64,000 bases of DNA from Maribacter flavus. Its GTDB lineage: Bacteria > Bacteroidota > Bacteroidia > Flavobacteriales > Flavobacteriaceae. Shown piece by piece: positions 25,498-34,821 of this stretch (within the stretch, counting starts at the first letter, position 1; each line of letters begins with the position of its first letter). The notes under the pieces were generated by a model. It saw only the letters and a list, made by a program, of their open reading frames with translations, made no database searches and was not told the origin of the DNA. The stretch is taken from contig NZ_VUOE01000001.1 in the NCBI RefSeq assembly GCF_008386635.1, forward strand, positions 2,342,185-2,406,184. The letters run 5' to 3'. The position numbers and the translations under genes are program-made.

Positions 25498-25938
25498 ATG
25501 AAACCAAAAAAAATCCTACTCGCTTTAACTCTCCTTCTTTCTGTTTGGGTACAGAAGATATCATCCCAAGAAAGTGATGGAGTAAGCACCCCTCAAGAAC
25601 TTCTATCCATAGCAATTTCAGATGAAAATCTTTGGAGTGAATTGGAAATGAACCCAAATGAGGTATCAAAAATTTATCTACTTGATCATGGAGTTGTTTT
25701 AAATCTACCGGAGAATTTTACGATAAACGGTATTCCCTTTGAAATAATTCAAAAGAACCAAGTTGAAAGTATTGGTGATTTTCCCATGGTTCGGGTTCAT
25801 ACGCTGAATATCGAGGAGGACAAGGCCTTGGTCAGAATCTACCTTTCTAAAAAAAGTAACGGTATTGAATACAACTCAAACGCCGAATTTCAATTTACCA
25901 AGCAAAATCTAGCCTGGGTTTTAACCAATAAACTATAA
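25498..25938 (+). CDS. Small exported protein of the T9SS cluster
   Basis: A 146-residue protein with a signal peptide (ILLALTLLLSVWVQKISSQ, cut near residue 24) and a mixed alpha/beta mature part. No known domain is recognised. It sits 4 bp upstream of the giant T9SS substrate gene, so the two should be co-transcribed. There is no T9SS sorting domain, so it probably stays in the periplasm or outer membrane. A chaperone or assembly role for its neighbour is conceivable but unsupported beyond the gene order. Confidence 0.8.
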   Translation: MKPKKILLALTLLLSVWVQKISSQESDGVSTPQELLSIAISDENLWSELEMNPNEVSKIYLLDHGVVLNLPENFTINGIPFEIIQKNQVESIGDFPMVRVHTLNIEEDKALVRIYLSKKSNGIEYNSNAEFQFTKQNLAWVLTNKL

Positions 25939-25942
25939 CGGT

Positions 25943-28900
25943 ATGAATGCAAAATTTACGAAAATCGGTATTCTTCTCCTTTTTGGATTGTTTTTCAATG
26001 TAACCAACCTGTTGGCACAAACCAATAGAATATTGAACAATGATCGATTAAGAATAGGAAACGGTGCGCAGAGTTCCATTAACTCCGCTGGAAATATGGA
26101 GCAGCCCTTTTATTACAATGGATCTGTTTATAGGAAACTGACATACAGTACATATCCTTTGGATATTCAATGGGGTGTTGGTGGTGATGGCACTAATAAT
26201 TGGAACATTAACGGAACTTTAATACAGAATCCAGCCTTAGGAGGTCAAACCTATGACTACAGTAATTTTACGGTTACCAACCCCACAACTGGCGATGGAT
26301 ATGGCCAAATAAAAACTTCTGGTACTATATCGATCAATGGTCAAACGTTCATGGTCGAAAATATTTATGAGCTTCTGCAACCAGAGGGATACATTGGTAT
26401 AAAGGTGAAAATAACAAATACCAGTGGGTCTCCAGCTTCCAATGTTCGATTATGGGTGGGTACCCGGGATGATTATGTAGGCGGTACCGATCAGCCGACC
26501 AAAACTAGGGGAAATCTGATCGACGAAGAATTTGTTGCGTTGGATAACCAAGCAGATCAGGCAAAAGCGATAAAAATATCTACGGCACAGGAGGCCATTT
26601 TATTTTTCAGTAATTCCGATAGGGCTTATTCCACTATTAACAGTTGCTGTAGTTTTACGAATTCCACGAATCAAAATCCAGCAACGAATCTTATAACCCA
26701 AACGGGTGATGGTTCATATGCGCTTTACGTAAGGTTTGATGATTTGGACGTAAATGAAAGCGATGAGCTTATATGGTACTACGGGGCCGGTACCCTACCT
26801 GAAATTGATGAGATAATCGCTAGGGTGGCAAGTGCTGCCATAGGTGCGTTCGATAACATTACCTATAACGCTGCGGACTATGCTGCTAGAACAGCGGAAG
26901 CGGGTACAGGTTATTGGGTATTGGTTCCTGATGGGGCCACGGCTCCAACGGAAGCCCAAATTAAGGCAGGTACTGACTACAGTGGAGTTACGCCTATTTC
27001 TTCAGGAAATGCTTCTATGCAGGCAGATGTAGAACATATCTTTAATCTCACCGGGTTAGCTGCCCATACGGATTACGATTTTTATTTTGTATCGGAATAC
27101 TTTGATGGAGTGGATTTTGTTTTCACTGAAATTATCAGTGAAGATTTACATACAAAAGAGGCGCTACCAGTTCTGGATTCGTTTACTCCAGAAACTGCAG
27201 CTTATGGCGAAACGGTTACAATTTCTGGATACAATTTGCTTACTACCTCTGGTGTTACTATTGGGGGCATAAATGCTACCTACACGGTAATAGATTCAGA
27301 AACTGTTGAAATAATAGTACCTGCCGGGGCAGAAGATTTTTATATAGAATTGACAAATGAAAGTGGTACGGCTTCCATCGAATCAGAGATTTCGGACACT
27401 TCAGGAAACTGTAGTACCGGATGGTCTGGGGCATGGCAGACACTAACGCCAAGTGAAGACGGAATACTAAATACGGTAACCTTAAAACTGGACAACACTG
27501 ATCTTAATAATGCTTATGATTTGTTTCTTGAATTACATGAAACGGATAATAATCCAGCGTCTGCCAGTCCCGGAGTGAAATTCAACTCGTTGCTGGGTAC
27601 CTCTGAGACGATAACTATGTCAACTAATACTCCTGCAACCGAAGTACAGTTTACGTTCACTTCCAATATTGAATTGGACGCCAATGAAGATTATTATGTG
27701 GTTTTGAAAGAATCTTCTGGAAATCCATCCGGAACTGGTCTTCAAGGTGTTTATTTTAGCTGCGAAGGAGAAACAGATGGAGGGGCGGGTAATCTTTTTG
27801 GAAGATTGTACTACAAGTTTACGGTAAACCCAATTTTAAACATAAGTAATCCACCGACTGATATTTCAATTTCGCAGAATACGATTCAAGAAGACAATGT
27901 TGCTAACCAAATAATAGGGTCTTTTAGCACCACGGATGAAGATGTTAGTGATACACATACGTATGTCTTTGTAACGGGATCTGGAGATACTGACAATACT
28001 TCTTTTGTTATAAATGGAAATGACCTTGAGGCAGGAGAAGTATTTGACTTTGAAACAAAAGCATCATATTCTTTAAGGGTTTCAACCACGGACTCGGAAG
28101 GAAATAGTTTTGAAAAAAGTTTCACGATCACCATTCAGGATAATACCGATGAAGACGGTGATGGAATCAATGATTCTATGGACAATTGTCTCAATCTTGC
28201 TAACGCTGACCAAACAGATACCGATGGCGATGGTATGGGCGACCTATGTGACGACGACGATGACAACGACGGTACACCGGATTCCGAGGATGATTTCCCG
28301 TTGGACGAGAACGAGGATACCGATACCGATGGTGACGGAACGGGCGACAATGCCGATGACGACGATGACAACGACGGTACACCGGATTCCGAGGATGATT
28401 TCCCGTTGGACCAGAACGAGGATACCGATACCGATGGCGACGGAACCGGCGACAATGCCGATGACGACGACGACAACGACGGTACTCCGGATTCCGAGGA
28501 CGATTTTCCATTGGACGAGAACGAGGATACCGATACGGACGGGGACGGAACGGGCGACAATGCCGATGACGACGATGACAACGACGGTACTCCGGATTCC
28601 GAGGACGATTTTCCATTGGACGAGAACGAGGATACCGATACGGATGGCGACGGAACCGGGGACAATGCCGATGACGACGATGACAACGACGGCACACCGG
28701 ATTCCGAGGACGATTTTCCATTGGACGAGAACGAGGATACCGATACGGACGGGGACGGAACGGGCGACAATGCCGATGACGACGATGACAACGACGGCAC
28801 ATCGGATTCTGAGGACGCCTTCCCATTAGATTCCAATGAGGATACCGATACGGACGGGGACGGAACCGGCGACAATGCTGACGACGATGACGACAACGAT

Positions 28901-30220
28901 GGCACACCGGATTCTGAGGACGCCTTCCCGTTAGATCCCAATGAGGATACCGATACGGACGGGGACGGAACGGGCGACAATGCCGATGACGACGATGACA
29001 ACGACGGCACATCGGATTCTGAGGACGCCTTCCCATTAGATTCCAATGAGGATACCGATACCGATGGTGACGGAACCGGCGACAATGCTGACGACGATGA
29101 CGACAACGACGGTACACCGGATTCTGAGGACGCCTTCCCGTTAGATCCCAACGAGGATACCGATACAGACGGGGACGGAACGGGCGACAATGCCGATGAC
29201 GACGATGACAACGACGGCACACCGGATTCGGAAGATGATTTCCCATTGGACGAGAACGAGGATACCGATACCGATGGTGACGGAACAGGCGACAATGCAG
29301 ATGAGGACGACGACAACGACGGTACACCGGATTCGGAAGATGATTTCCCATTGGACGAGAACGAGGATACCGATACCGATGGTGACGGAACAGGCGACAA
29401 TGCGGATGATGATGATGACAACGACGGTACACCGGATTCTGAGGACGATTTCCCGTTGGACGAGAACGAGGATACCGATACGGACGGGGACGGAACAGGG
29501 GACAATGCCGACGATGATATTGACGGGGACGGAATTCCAAATGATGAGGATCTATATCCCTACGGCGAATCAGAAGATAGGGACAACGATGGTGTGCCTG
29601 ATGTAGATGATGCTTTCCCAGATGACCCAAATGAGAGCGTGGACAGCGATGGCGATGGCCAAGGGGATAATTCGGATACGGATGATGACAATGACGGTAC
29701 GTTAGATGATGAGGATGCCTTTCCATGGGATCCCAACGAGGATACGGACACGGACGGTGACGGCACTGGCGATAATTCCGATAGCGATGATGACAATGAT
29801 GGAACCAATGATGAAGCTGATAAATTCCCGTTAGATCCAAATGAGGATTCGGATTTGGATAATGACGGTATTGGTGATAATGAAGACATGGATGATGACG
29901 GTGATGGAGTGATGGACGAAGTAGATGCATTCCCCATCGAAAAGGAACCCACACTGGTACCAGCCGAAGCCTTTACACCGAATGGTGATGGGAACAACGA
30001 TACTTGGGTGATTCCTGGAATAGACAACTACCCCAACAACGTGGTGAAAGTCTTCAACAGATGGGGACACGAAGTATTCGCCATACACTCCTATAAAAAT
30101 AACTGGGAGGGTTTTTACAAGGACAACCGTGAGAAACTCCCTTCAGGGTCCTACATGTATGTCATAGACTTGGGCGATGGTTCAAAACCCATCCAAGGAT
30201 GGTTGTTCATCAATTATTAA
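25943..30220 (+). CDS. Giant T9SS-secreted surface protein with TSP3 repeats and type B sorting domain
   Basis: 1425 residues. A signal peptide (residues 1-26) is followed by a beta-rich region with no family I can name (about 30-400). An IPT/TIG-like domain (about 405-480), a Gly/Asn-rich jellyroll-like part and a cadherin-like domain (about 640-735, SISQNTIQEDN to SFTITIQD) come next. About 735-1330 are calcium-binding thrombospondin type 3 repeats (DTDGDGTGDNADDDDDNDG). The last ~85 residues are the gliding-motility type B C-terminal sorting domain (AFTPNGDGNNDTW, VFNRWGHEVF, LPSGSYMYVI, GWLFINY). Such proteins are exported by T9SS and anchored at the surface or released, with roles in adhesion or gliding. 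PorP/SprF follows at 18 bp. The DNA repeat at 28313-29467 gives long antisense open frames that are artefacts. Confidence 0.93.
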   Translation: MNAKFTKIGILLLFGLFFNVTNLLAQTNRILNNDRLRIGNGAQSSINSAGNMEQPFYYNGSVYRKLTYSTYPLDIQWGVGGDGTNNWNINGTLIQNPALGGQTYDYSNFTVTNPTTGDGYGQIKTSGTISINGQTFMVENIYELLQPEGYIGIKVKITNTSGSPASNVRLWVGTRDDYVGGTDQPTKTRGNLIDEEFVALDNQADQAKAIKISTAQEAILFFSNSDRAYSTINSCCSFTNSTNQNPATNLITQTGDGSYALYVRFDDLDVNESDELIWYYGAGTLPEIDEIIARVASAAIGAFDNITYNAADYAARTAEAGTGYWVLVPDGATAPTEAQIKAGTDYSGVTPISSGNASMQADVEHIFNLTGLAAHTDYDFYFVSEYFDGVDFVFTEIISEDLHTKEALPVLDSFTPETAAYGETVTISGYNLLTTSGVTIGGINATYTVIDSETVEIIVPAGAEDFYIELTNESGTASIESEISDTSGNCSTGWSGAWQTLTPSEDGILNTVTLKLDNTDLNNAYDLFLELHETDNNPASASPGVKFNSLLGTSETITMSTNTPATEVQFTFTSNIELDANEDYYVVLKESSGNPSGTGLQGVYFSCEGETDGGAGNLFGRLYYKFTVNPILNISNPPTDISISQNTIQEDNVANQIIGSFSTTDEDVSDTHTYVFVTGSGDTDNTSFVINGNDLEAGEVFDFETKASYSLRVSTTDSEGNSFEKSFTITIQDNTDEDGDGINDSMDNCLNLANADQTDTDGDGMGDLCDDDDDNDGTPDSEDDFPLDENEDTDTDGDGTGDNADDDDDNDGTPDSEDDFPLDQNEDTDTDGDGTGDNADDDDDNDGTPDSEDDFPLDENEDTDTDGDGTGDNADDDDDNDGTPDSEDDFPLDENEDTDTDGDGTGDNADDDDDNDGTPDSEDDFPLDENEDTDTDGDGTGDNADDDDDNDGTSDSEDAFPLDSNEDTDTDGDGTGDNADDDDDNDGTPDSEDAFPLDPNEDTDTDGDGTGDNADDDDDNDGTSDSEDAFPLDSNEDTDTDGDGTGDNADDDDDNDGTPDSEDAFPLDPNEDTDTDGDGTGDNADDDDDNDGTPDSEDDFPLDENEDTDTDGDGTGDNADEDDDNDGTPDSEDDFPLDENEDTDTDGDGTGDNADDDDDNDGTPDSEDDFPLDENEDTDTDGDGTGDNADDDIDGDGIPNDEDLYPYGESEDRDNDGVPDVDDAFPDDPNESVDSDGDGQGDNSDTDDDNDGTLDDEDAFPWDPNEDTDTDGDGTGDNSDSDDDNDGTNDEADKFPLDPNEDSDLDNDGIGDNEDMDDDGDGVMDEVDAFPIEKEPTLVPAEAFTPNGDGNNDTWVIPGIDNYPNNVVKVFNRWGHEVFAIHSYKNNWEGFYKDNREKLPSGSYMYVIDLGDGSKPIQGWLFINY
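28313..29467 (+). repeat. Eleven exact 105-bp tandem units in the T9SS substrate
   Basis: The anchor GAGGATACCGATA recurs at 28313, 28418, 28523, 28628, 28733, 28838, 28943, 29048, 29153, 29258, 29363 and 29468: a 105-bp (35-codon) period without a single indel. From 28733 to 29153 units alternate FPLDSNE and FPLDPNE, a 210-bp double unit. More diverged repeats continue on both sides. Confidence 0.95.
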
Positions 30221-30238
30221 CAAATTAAAAAAGTAAAA

Positions 30239-31129
30239 ATGATACGAATTATAAATTCAATTATTGTCCTGTTCGTGCTGCTTTCTTCAGTTAGGGCTTG
30301 GAGTCAACAGGATCCAAATTACACCTTTTATCGGTATAACATGAACATTTACAATCCCGCATTTGCAGGAAGTTCAGAAGGTGTGGAGTTTGTCCTTGGG
30401 CTCAGGAGCCAATGGGCGGGCATCGAAGGTGCCCCAGAAAGCCAGAGTGCCATTTTTGGTATGCCCGTGGGCAATAAGGTCGGTTTAGGCGTTAGCATCC
30501 TAAATGACAAAACCTTTATTGAGACCCAAACATGGATGGCGGTGGACTTTTCCTACCACATCGACCTTGATGAAGATAACCAGTTGTATTTTGGACTAAA
30601 GGCGAGTGCTAACTCCTACGATGCCAATACCCAAGGTCTTTTGACCTACGGCGTTGGTCAGGACGGATCGTTGATGAACTTTGAAAGCCGTTTTACACCG
30701 AACGTAGGTGCTGGTATCTATCTAAAAAATGAAAAGTATTTTATATCTCTCTCCGCGCCAAAGATTTTGACACCTGATAGGCTTCAGGAAGCCAATGGAA
30801 ATGCATTTCTTGGCGCCGACAGGATGCACGCTTATCTTGGAGGTGGTTACGATTTCCTTTTGGGTGGAAGTACCAAATTGCAGGCCTTGGGTATGATTAG
30901 ATATGTAGATGCATCTCCGCTTTCCTATGAACTTACAGGTCTTTTGGACCTTGCGGAGAGATTTACCCTTGGTGCCGGATATCGGTATAATGAAAGCATA
31001 AGCGGACTTTTTCTCTTTAAGGTTTCGAACGGGTTCCAATTGGGCTATGCCTATGAGAATGCCTGGCAGAGACCAATCGATGGTCTTGACCAGGGAACAC
31101 ATGAGGTCTTCATGAGATTCTTATTATAG
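30239..31129 (+). CDS. PorP/SprF family type IX secretion outer-membrane protein
   Basis: A 296-residue outer-membrane beta-barrel with a signal peptide (residues 1-22) and the family hallmark QDPNYTFYRYNMNIYNPAFAGSSEG at its N-terminus, here spanning residues 22-46. SprF-like proteins are needed for secretion of substrates with type B sorting domains, such as SprB. Its position 18 bp downstream of such a substrate marks it as the cognate partner. The end is followed by a strong terminator. The assignment is sure; the specificity is inferred from gene order. Confidence 0.95.
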   Translation: MIRIINSIIVLFVLLSSVRAWSQQDPNYTFYRYNMNIYNPAFAGSSEGVEFVLGLRSQWAGIEGAPESQSAIFGMPVGNKVGLGVSILNDKTFIETQTWMAVDFSYHIDLDEDNQLYFGLKASANSYDANTQGLLTYGVGQDGSLMNFESRFTPNVGAGIYLKNEKYFISLSAPKILTPDRLQEANGNAFLGADRMHAYLGGGYDFLLGGSTKLQALGMIRYVDASPLSYELTGLLDLAERFTLGAGYRYNESISGLFLFKVSNGFQLGYAYENAWQRPIDGLDQGTHEVFMRFLL

Positions 31130-31150
31130 GTAGTTTGGTGTTTTTCTAAA

Positions 31151-31184
31151 AAGCCCTTGACCAAAGGTCAAGGGCTTTTTTTAT
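31151..31184 (+). terminator. Intrinsic terminator of the T9SS cluster
   Basis: A 12-bp perfect stem (AAGCCCTTGACC / GGTCAAGGGCTT), AAA loop and a run of seven T's, 20 bp after the PorP/SprF stop. Confidence 0.9.
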
Positions 31185-31276
31185 TGGCCCCGCCAACAGG
31201 TTTATTAACCCGAGGCTTACTTCGAAACAAAAAGTTCGTTTCTTACGAATGTCTCGTAAATTTGTTCTGAGCTTGT

Positions 31277-33028
31277 TTATTTTTCAATGAATTGGGCGTC
31301 CGTCAGCGCAATGCCGTCATCGATCAGATGGCCTAACTTCGGATTTTCCAATTTGATCGAATTCAAATGGGCCTTTATATCACTGGCAAAATCCAAATCC
31401 TGGTTTCCTACTGCCAGTTCATATAATTCCACAGAAAGCAGCCAATCCAAAGGATATTTCTTAGTAAGTACCTTAAAAACTTTATTCCTTGAAATGGTCG
31501 TATTTTTACCGTTTCTATAATCCCTAATTTGTTGGTAGAGATTTTCCAATTCCTCATCCTTGGAACCTTTCGCTTTTGGATTGGAACTGCTTAGTTCATG
31601 GTTTAACAGATCAAAGCTTTTTAAATCGGCAGGGCCATGATAGGCAGAGACTATCCGTTCCCCAATGGCCATATTGTACAGTTCGTCCTTGGACTCAAAG
31701 AGAATCTGATCGTTATGGGTGACTTTACAGTGCTCAAAAGTGATGAGGATGATTTGTCCCTGTAGGTTTCTGGTACCCGTTACAATTTTTCCGCTGATAC
31801 TGATACCGCCTTCAAATTCTAGGGAGACGTCGTTTCCTTCATAAATATTATAGGCTTTTAAATCCCGGGGACTCATATCTTCAATGGCAATATTGATTCC
31901 CTTAAGTCTTCCGATTGGGGATCCAAATCCTGTGGCATGTTGATTGATATCCTGTCCTACCAATTCCTTTTCCCGAAACGCTAGTGCCGATTTTCCTTTG
32001 GTCTGAAAATAAATGGGCTCCCCATTATGTGCAATGACGCTTTCAAAATTACCTGATACCTGCAATCCCGTACTAAGTTCAATCGTACCTAAATCTTTCG
32101 AATCAATAAGTTTTTGAAGTCCGCTCAGGCCGCCGGTTCGCAAGGCCATCGTATTGGCGAAGTCCTCCAGTACTTGGCTTAAAAATGCGAAATCTGGTGT
32201 CACATAAAGTTGGGGTTGGGGTTGGGTAATGTCAAAGGGGGTATGTGCCGCTTCGATGGAGTAGGGTACTTTCTTGACCTTGTCCGTCATGCACCATGCA
32301 CTCTCCCCAATACTCGATAGGAGTCCGGCCCCATAGATTTTCGGATTCTCTAGAGTACCTATTAGGCCATATTCCACGGTCCACCAATGTAGGTTCCTGA
32401 TTAAAGCCATTTCGCTGGGTTCGCCCATATTTTGTTGGAGTTCGTCCACGCGTTTTTCAGCTTTCACTATTTCTTCCTTTGTCGTTCCTTTGGCTTCCTT
32501 GATTATGGACAGATGTCTAACGGCTTCATAAAGCTCAAAATCCTTGGCGTTCGAGATGGCCTTGCTACCAATTTCCCCAAATCTTCTTAGGTAAGCGGCA
32601 TATTCTGGATTGGCAATTATGGGTGCATGTCCCGCTCCTTCGTGGATTATGTCCGGCGCGGGGGTGTATTCAATGTTTTCGAGCTGCCGGATGTCCGAAG
32701 CAATGACCAAAACATTAAATGCCTGAAATTCCATAAAGGCTGCCGGAGGTATAAAACCATCCACGGCGACCGCCGCCCAGCCCAAATCCTTAAGGATACG
32801 GTTCATACCGTACATATTGGGAATACTTTCTATGGAAATCCCAGTTCTCTTTAAACCTTGTGTGTAGGATTCATGGGCAACGGTACTGAGATAATCCACA
32901 TTCTTTCGCATTACGTACCGCCAAACCGCCTGATTGATGGCCGTGTAGTGCTCATAATGTTGTGGTTTTATGTACTGCTTTAAATGTTTGGGCAGTTTGT
33001 CCAGTATGGGATTGCTTTCGTAATTCAT
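31277..33028 (-). CDS. Biopterin-dependent aromatic amino acid hydroxylase
   Basis: An iron enzyme that hydroxylates Phe, Tyr or Trp using tetrahydrobiopterin. The iron ligands are His129 and His134 (PDIIHEGAGHAP) and Glu219 (WWTVEYGLIG). The catalytic domain covers about 30-330; the C-terminal ~250 residues form an extension typical of the Bacteroidota form, with beta-rich and helical parts. Total length is 583, well above the ~260-300 of single-domain bacterial PhhA. It is divergent from an Lrp-type regulator, with the palindrome TACTAAT-AAA-ATTAGTA in between, so Lrp-type control by amino acids is likely. Substrate preference is not deducible here; phenylalanine is most probable. Confidence 0.93.
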   Translation of the reverse strand: MNYESNPILDKLPKHLKQYIKPQHYEHYTAINQAVWRYVMRKNVDYLSTVAHESYTQGLKRTGISIESIPNMYGMNRILKDLGWAAVAVDGFIPPAAFMEFQAFNVLVIASDIRQLENIEYTPAPDIIHEGAGHAPIIANPEYAAYLRRFGEIGSKAISNAKDFELYEAVRHLSIIKEAKGTTKEEIVKAEKRVDELQQNMGEPSEMALIRNLHWWTVEYGLIGTLENPKIYGAGLLSSIGESAWCMTDKVKKVPYSIEAAHTPFDITQPQPQLYVTPDFAFLSQVLEDFANTMALRTGGLSGLQKLIDSKDLGTIELSTGLQVSGNFESVIAHNGEPIYFQTKGKSALAFREKELVGQDINQHATGFGSPIGRLKGINIAIEDMSPRDLKAYNIYEGNDVSLEFEGGISISGKIVTGTRNLQGQIILITFEHCKVTHNDQILFESKDELYNMAIGERIVSAYHGPADLKSFDLLNHELSSSNPKAKGSKDEELENLYQQIRDYRNGKNTTISRNKVFKVLTKKYPLDWLLSVELYELAVGNQDLDFASDIKAHLNSIKLENPKLGHLIDDGIALTDAQFIEK

Positions 33029-33060
33029 GGTATTCTATCTTAACGAGTTCTTATACCGGG

Positions 33061-33077
33061 TACTAATAAAATTAGTA
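33061..33077. promoter_or_regulatory. Operator-like palindrome between hydroxylase and Lrp genes
   Basis: TACTAAT-AAA-ATTAGTA, perfect 7-bp arms, 33 bp upstream of the hydroxylase start and 124 bp upstream of the lrp start. Likely binding site of the neighbouring Lrp/AsnC protein for autoregulation and control of aromatic amino acid hydroxylation; inferred from position. Confidence 0.55.
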
Positions 33078-33200
33078 TATATAGGTTTAAGTAGCTGTTA
33101 AAATTTATTATCTACGTGAATATTCCCTTTATTTGTTATTATTATAGGAAATTGTTGGTTTTTGATGCATGGAGAACCATCAACAAAAGGAAAAAATATC

Positions 33201-33665
33201 ATGGAAAAACTGGATACCATTGACAGACAGATTTTAAAAATCTTGGAAAAGGATGCCAAAACCGTGGCCAAAACGATTGCCGACCAATTGGGAATGACAA
33301 AAACTCCTGTATACGAGCGTATAAAAAGGCTCGAATCCGAGGGTTTTATAAAGAATTACAAGGCCGTGTTGGATACCTCTAAAATTGAACCTAGCATTAC
33401 GGTTTTCAGTTTTGTTTCCTTGGATGCCCAAAAAGGAAGTCTTATGGACGATTTTTTGGAAAACGTTTCACTCTTTAATGAAGTAACGGAATGTTATGTG
33501 GTGGGTGGAGAATTTGATTTTTTGCTGAAGATAACCGTAAGAAGCTTGGATGCCTATTATGATTTTGCAAAAACGAGGATTGCTACCTTACCGAATATCG
33601 GGGCTGTAAAAAGTGCCTTTGTGCTGAACGAGGCGAAGAATAGTCAGCACTTTCCTTTATTATAG
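33201..33665 (+). CDS. Lrp/AsnC family transcriptional regulator
   Basis: A 154-residue leucine-responsive-type regulator. The N-terminal winged helix (residues 1-60, LDTIDRQILKILEKDAKTVA then IADQLGMTKTPVYERIKRLE) is followed by the C-terminal ligand-binding RAM/AsnC domain (about 70-150, TECYVVGGEFDFLLKITV). The start at 33201 matches the family (MEKLDTIDRQIL) and has an A-rich ribosome site; an ATG at 33162 would add 13 unlikely residues. It is divergent from the aromatic amino acid hydroxylase, so the effector may be an aromatic amino acid. Confidence 0.93.
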   Translation: MEKLDTIDRQILKILEKDAKTVAKTIADQLGMTKTPVYERIKRLESEGFIKNYKAVLDTSKIEPSITVFSFVSLDAQKGSLMDDFLENVSLFNEVTECYVVGGEFDFLLKITVRSLDAYYDFAKTRIATLPNIGAVKSAFVLNEAKNSQHFPLL

Positions 33666-33722
33666 AAGTGGTTTAAGCTTTTTCAATTTTCGCTTCAATC
33701 CAAAAATTTTAAATCACTTCAT

Positions 33723-33753
33723 AAAAAAAGCCCTTTCACTTACAGGAAAGGGC
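33723..33753 (-). terminator. Intrinsic terminator of the DUF4136 gene
   Basis: Stem GCCCTTTC / GAAAGGGC (33730-33753) with an 8-nt loop, and a U run on the minus strand (A tract 33723-33729). Sits between convergent lrp and DUF4136. Confidence 0.8.
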
Positions 33754-33777
33754 ATGGATTTTCCAAAGAAATAATTC

Positions 33778-34362
33778 CTATCGAACGGCCACGGAGTTGG
33801 GCGGATATTGTTCCAAAATCTGTGAAACAAACTCCTTGATGCGCTGTTCTTTCTTTTCAATGTTCTTCGTATTGGCCAGTGTGCCTTCGCCTTTTCCTTG
33901 CCATACCAGTTCCCTGTTTTTAGTGTCTATAAGGTCTATGTAGAGGGAACCTTGGGTTCGGGTGCTAACATTCGGGCCCCAGCCTCCCCAGCCCCAGCCC
34001 CAACCTGGACCCCAGGCCCAAGCAGGTCCCCAGCCCCAGGCGCCGCCCCAACCCCAACCAAAGTTGTTGTTGTAGACATCAACGCGTTCCTCTTCCTTTG
34101 TAAAAATGCTGATCAATAAATCAGGATTTTCAGATTTTACGAAACCTCTTGAGGCCATTTCGTCCTCAATGGCATACAGGATTCTCTTTTTGTCCAAATC
34201 GGATATTTGGGCCTTATCGATTCCTGTTTTATAAAAGGCATAGGATTTATATTCGTTAAAATTGGCTTCTTGGTTGTAGTCCGAAAGTACCCGAACCGAA
34301 GAACAGGAGCTCAAGAACACCAATCCCAATAGTATCAGCAATAGAAATTTTAAGTTTTTCAT
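33778..34362 (-). CDS. DUF4136 lipoprotein
   Basis: A 194-residue outer-envelope lipoprotein: signal peptide with lipobox (LVFLSSC, Cys near 20) and DUF4136 fold from residue 26 to the end. It contains a striking WGWGGAWGWGPAWAWGPGWG tract in the middle, encoded by a G-rich DNA stretch (33970-34060). The function of the family is unknown. A terminator follows and the upstream gene is 70 bp away. Confidence 0.9.
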   Translation of the reverse strand: MKNLKFLLLILLGLVFLSSCSSVRVLSDYNQEANFNEYKSYAFYKTGIDKAQISDLDKKRILYAIEDEMASRGFVKSENPDLLISIFTKEEERVDVYNNNFGWGWGGAWGWGPAWAWGPGWGWGWGGWGPNVSTRTQGSLYIDLIDTKNRELVWQGKGEGTLANTKNIEKKEQRIKEFVSQILEQYPPNSVAVR

Positions 34363-34433
34363 AGCAATCGATTTATCTGTTTATGGAATTATTTCTTTGT
34401 AAAATAGCTTCAAAAATCATGCCGAAGAACCGA

Positions 34434-34652
<219 letters not shown>

Positions 34653-34821
34653 TTAAAATAATTCTGTTGATAACCTGTGTCCTTTACGGTATAAATGTCC
34701 TTGTTTAACGGAGATTTAGCATAGGTTGGGAAAACGGTACAATTGTTGGCAACATCAAAGGACATCCTTTTAATCCTTGTTTTTTACAAGTATCTTTGAT
34801 TGGAATAGAACAATTAGGTCT

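Noticed and set aside
28313..29467. CRISPR array
   Set aside because: The regular 105-bp period has no spacers and is a coding TSP3 repeat in frame.
28135..29505. 456-residue serine-rich open frame antisense to the 105-bp repeats
   Set aside because: It is a by-product of the exact 105-bp repeat and its codon usage; no start context or domain supports it.
28200..29954. 584-residue Arg/His/Pro-rich antisense open frame
   Set aside because: Same repeat artefact in another frame.
33970..34060. G-rich low-complexity stretch as a repeat element
   Set aside because: It is the in-frame WG-repeat coding tract of the DUF4136 lipoprotein.
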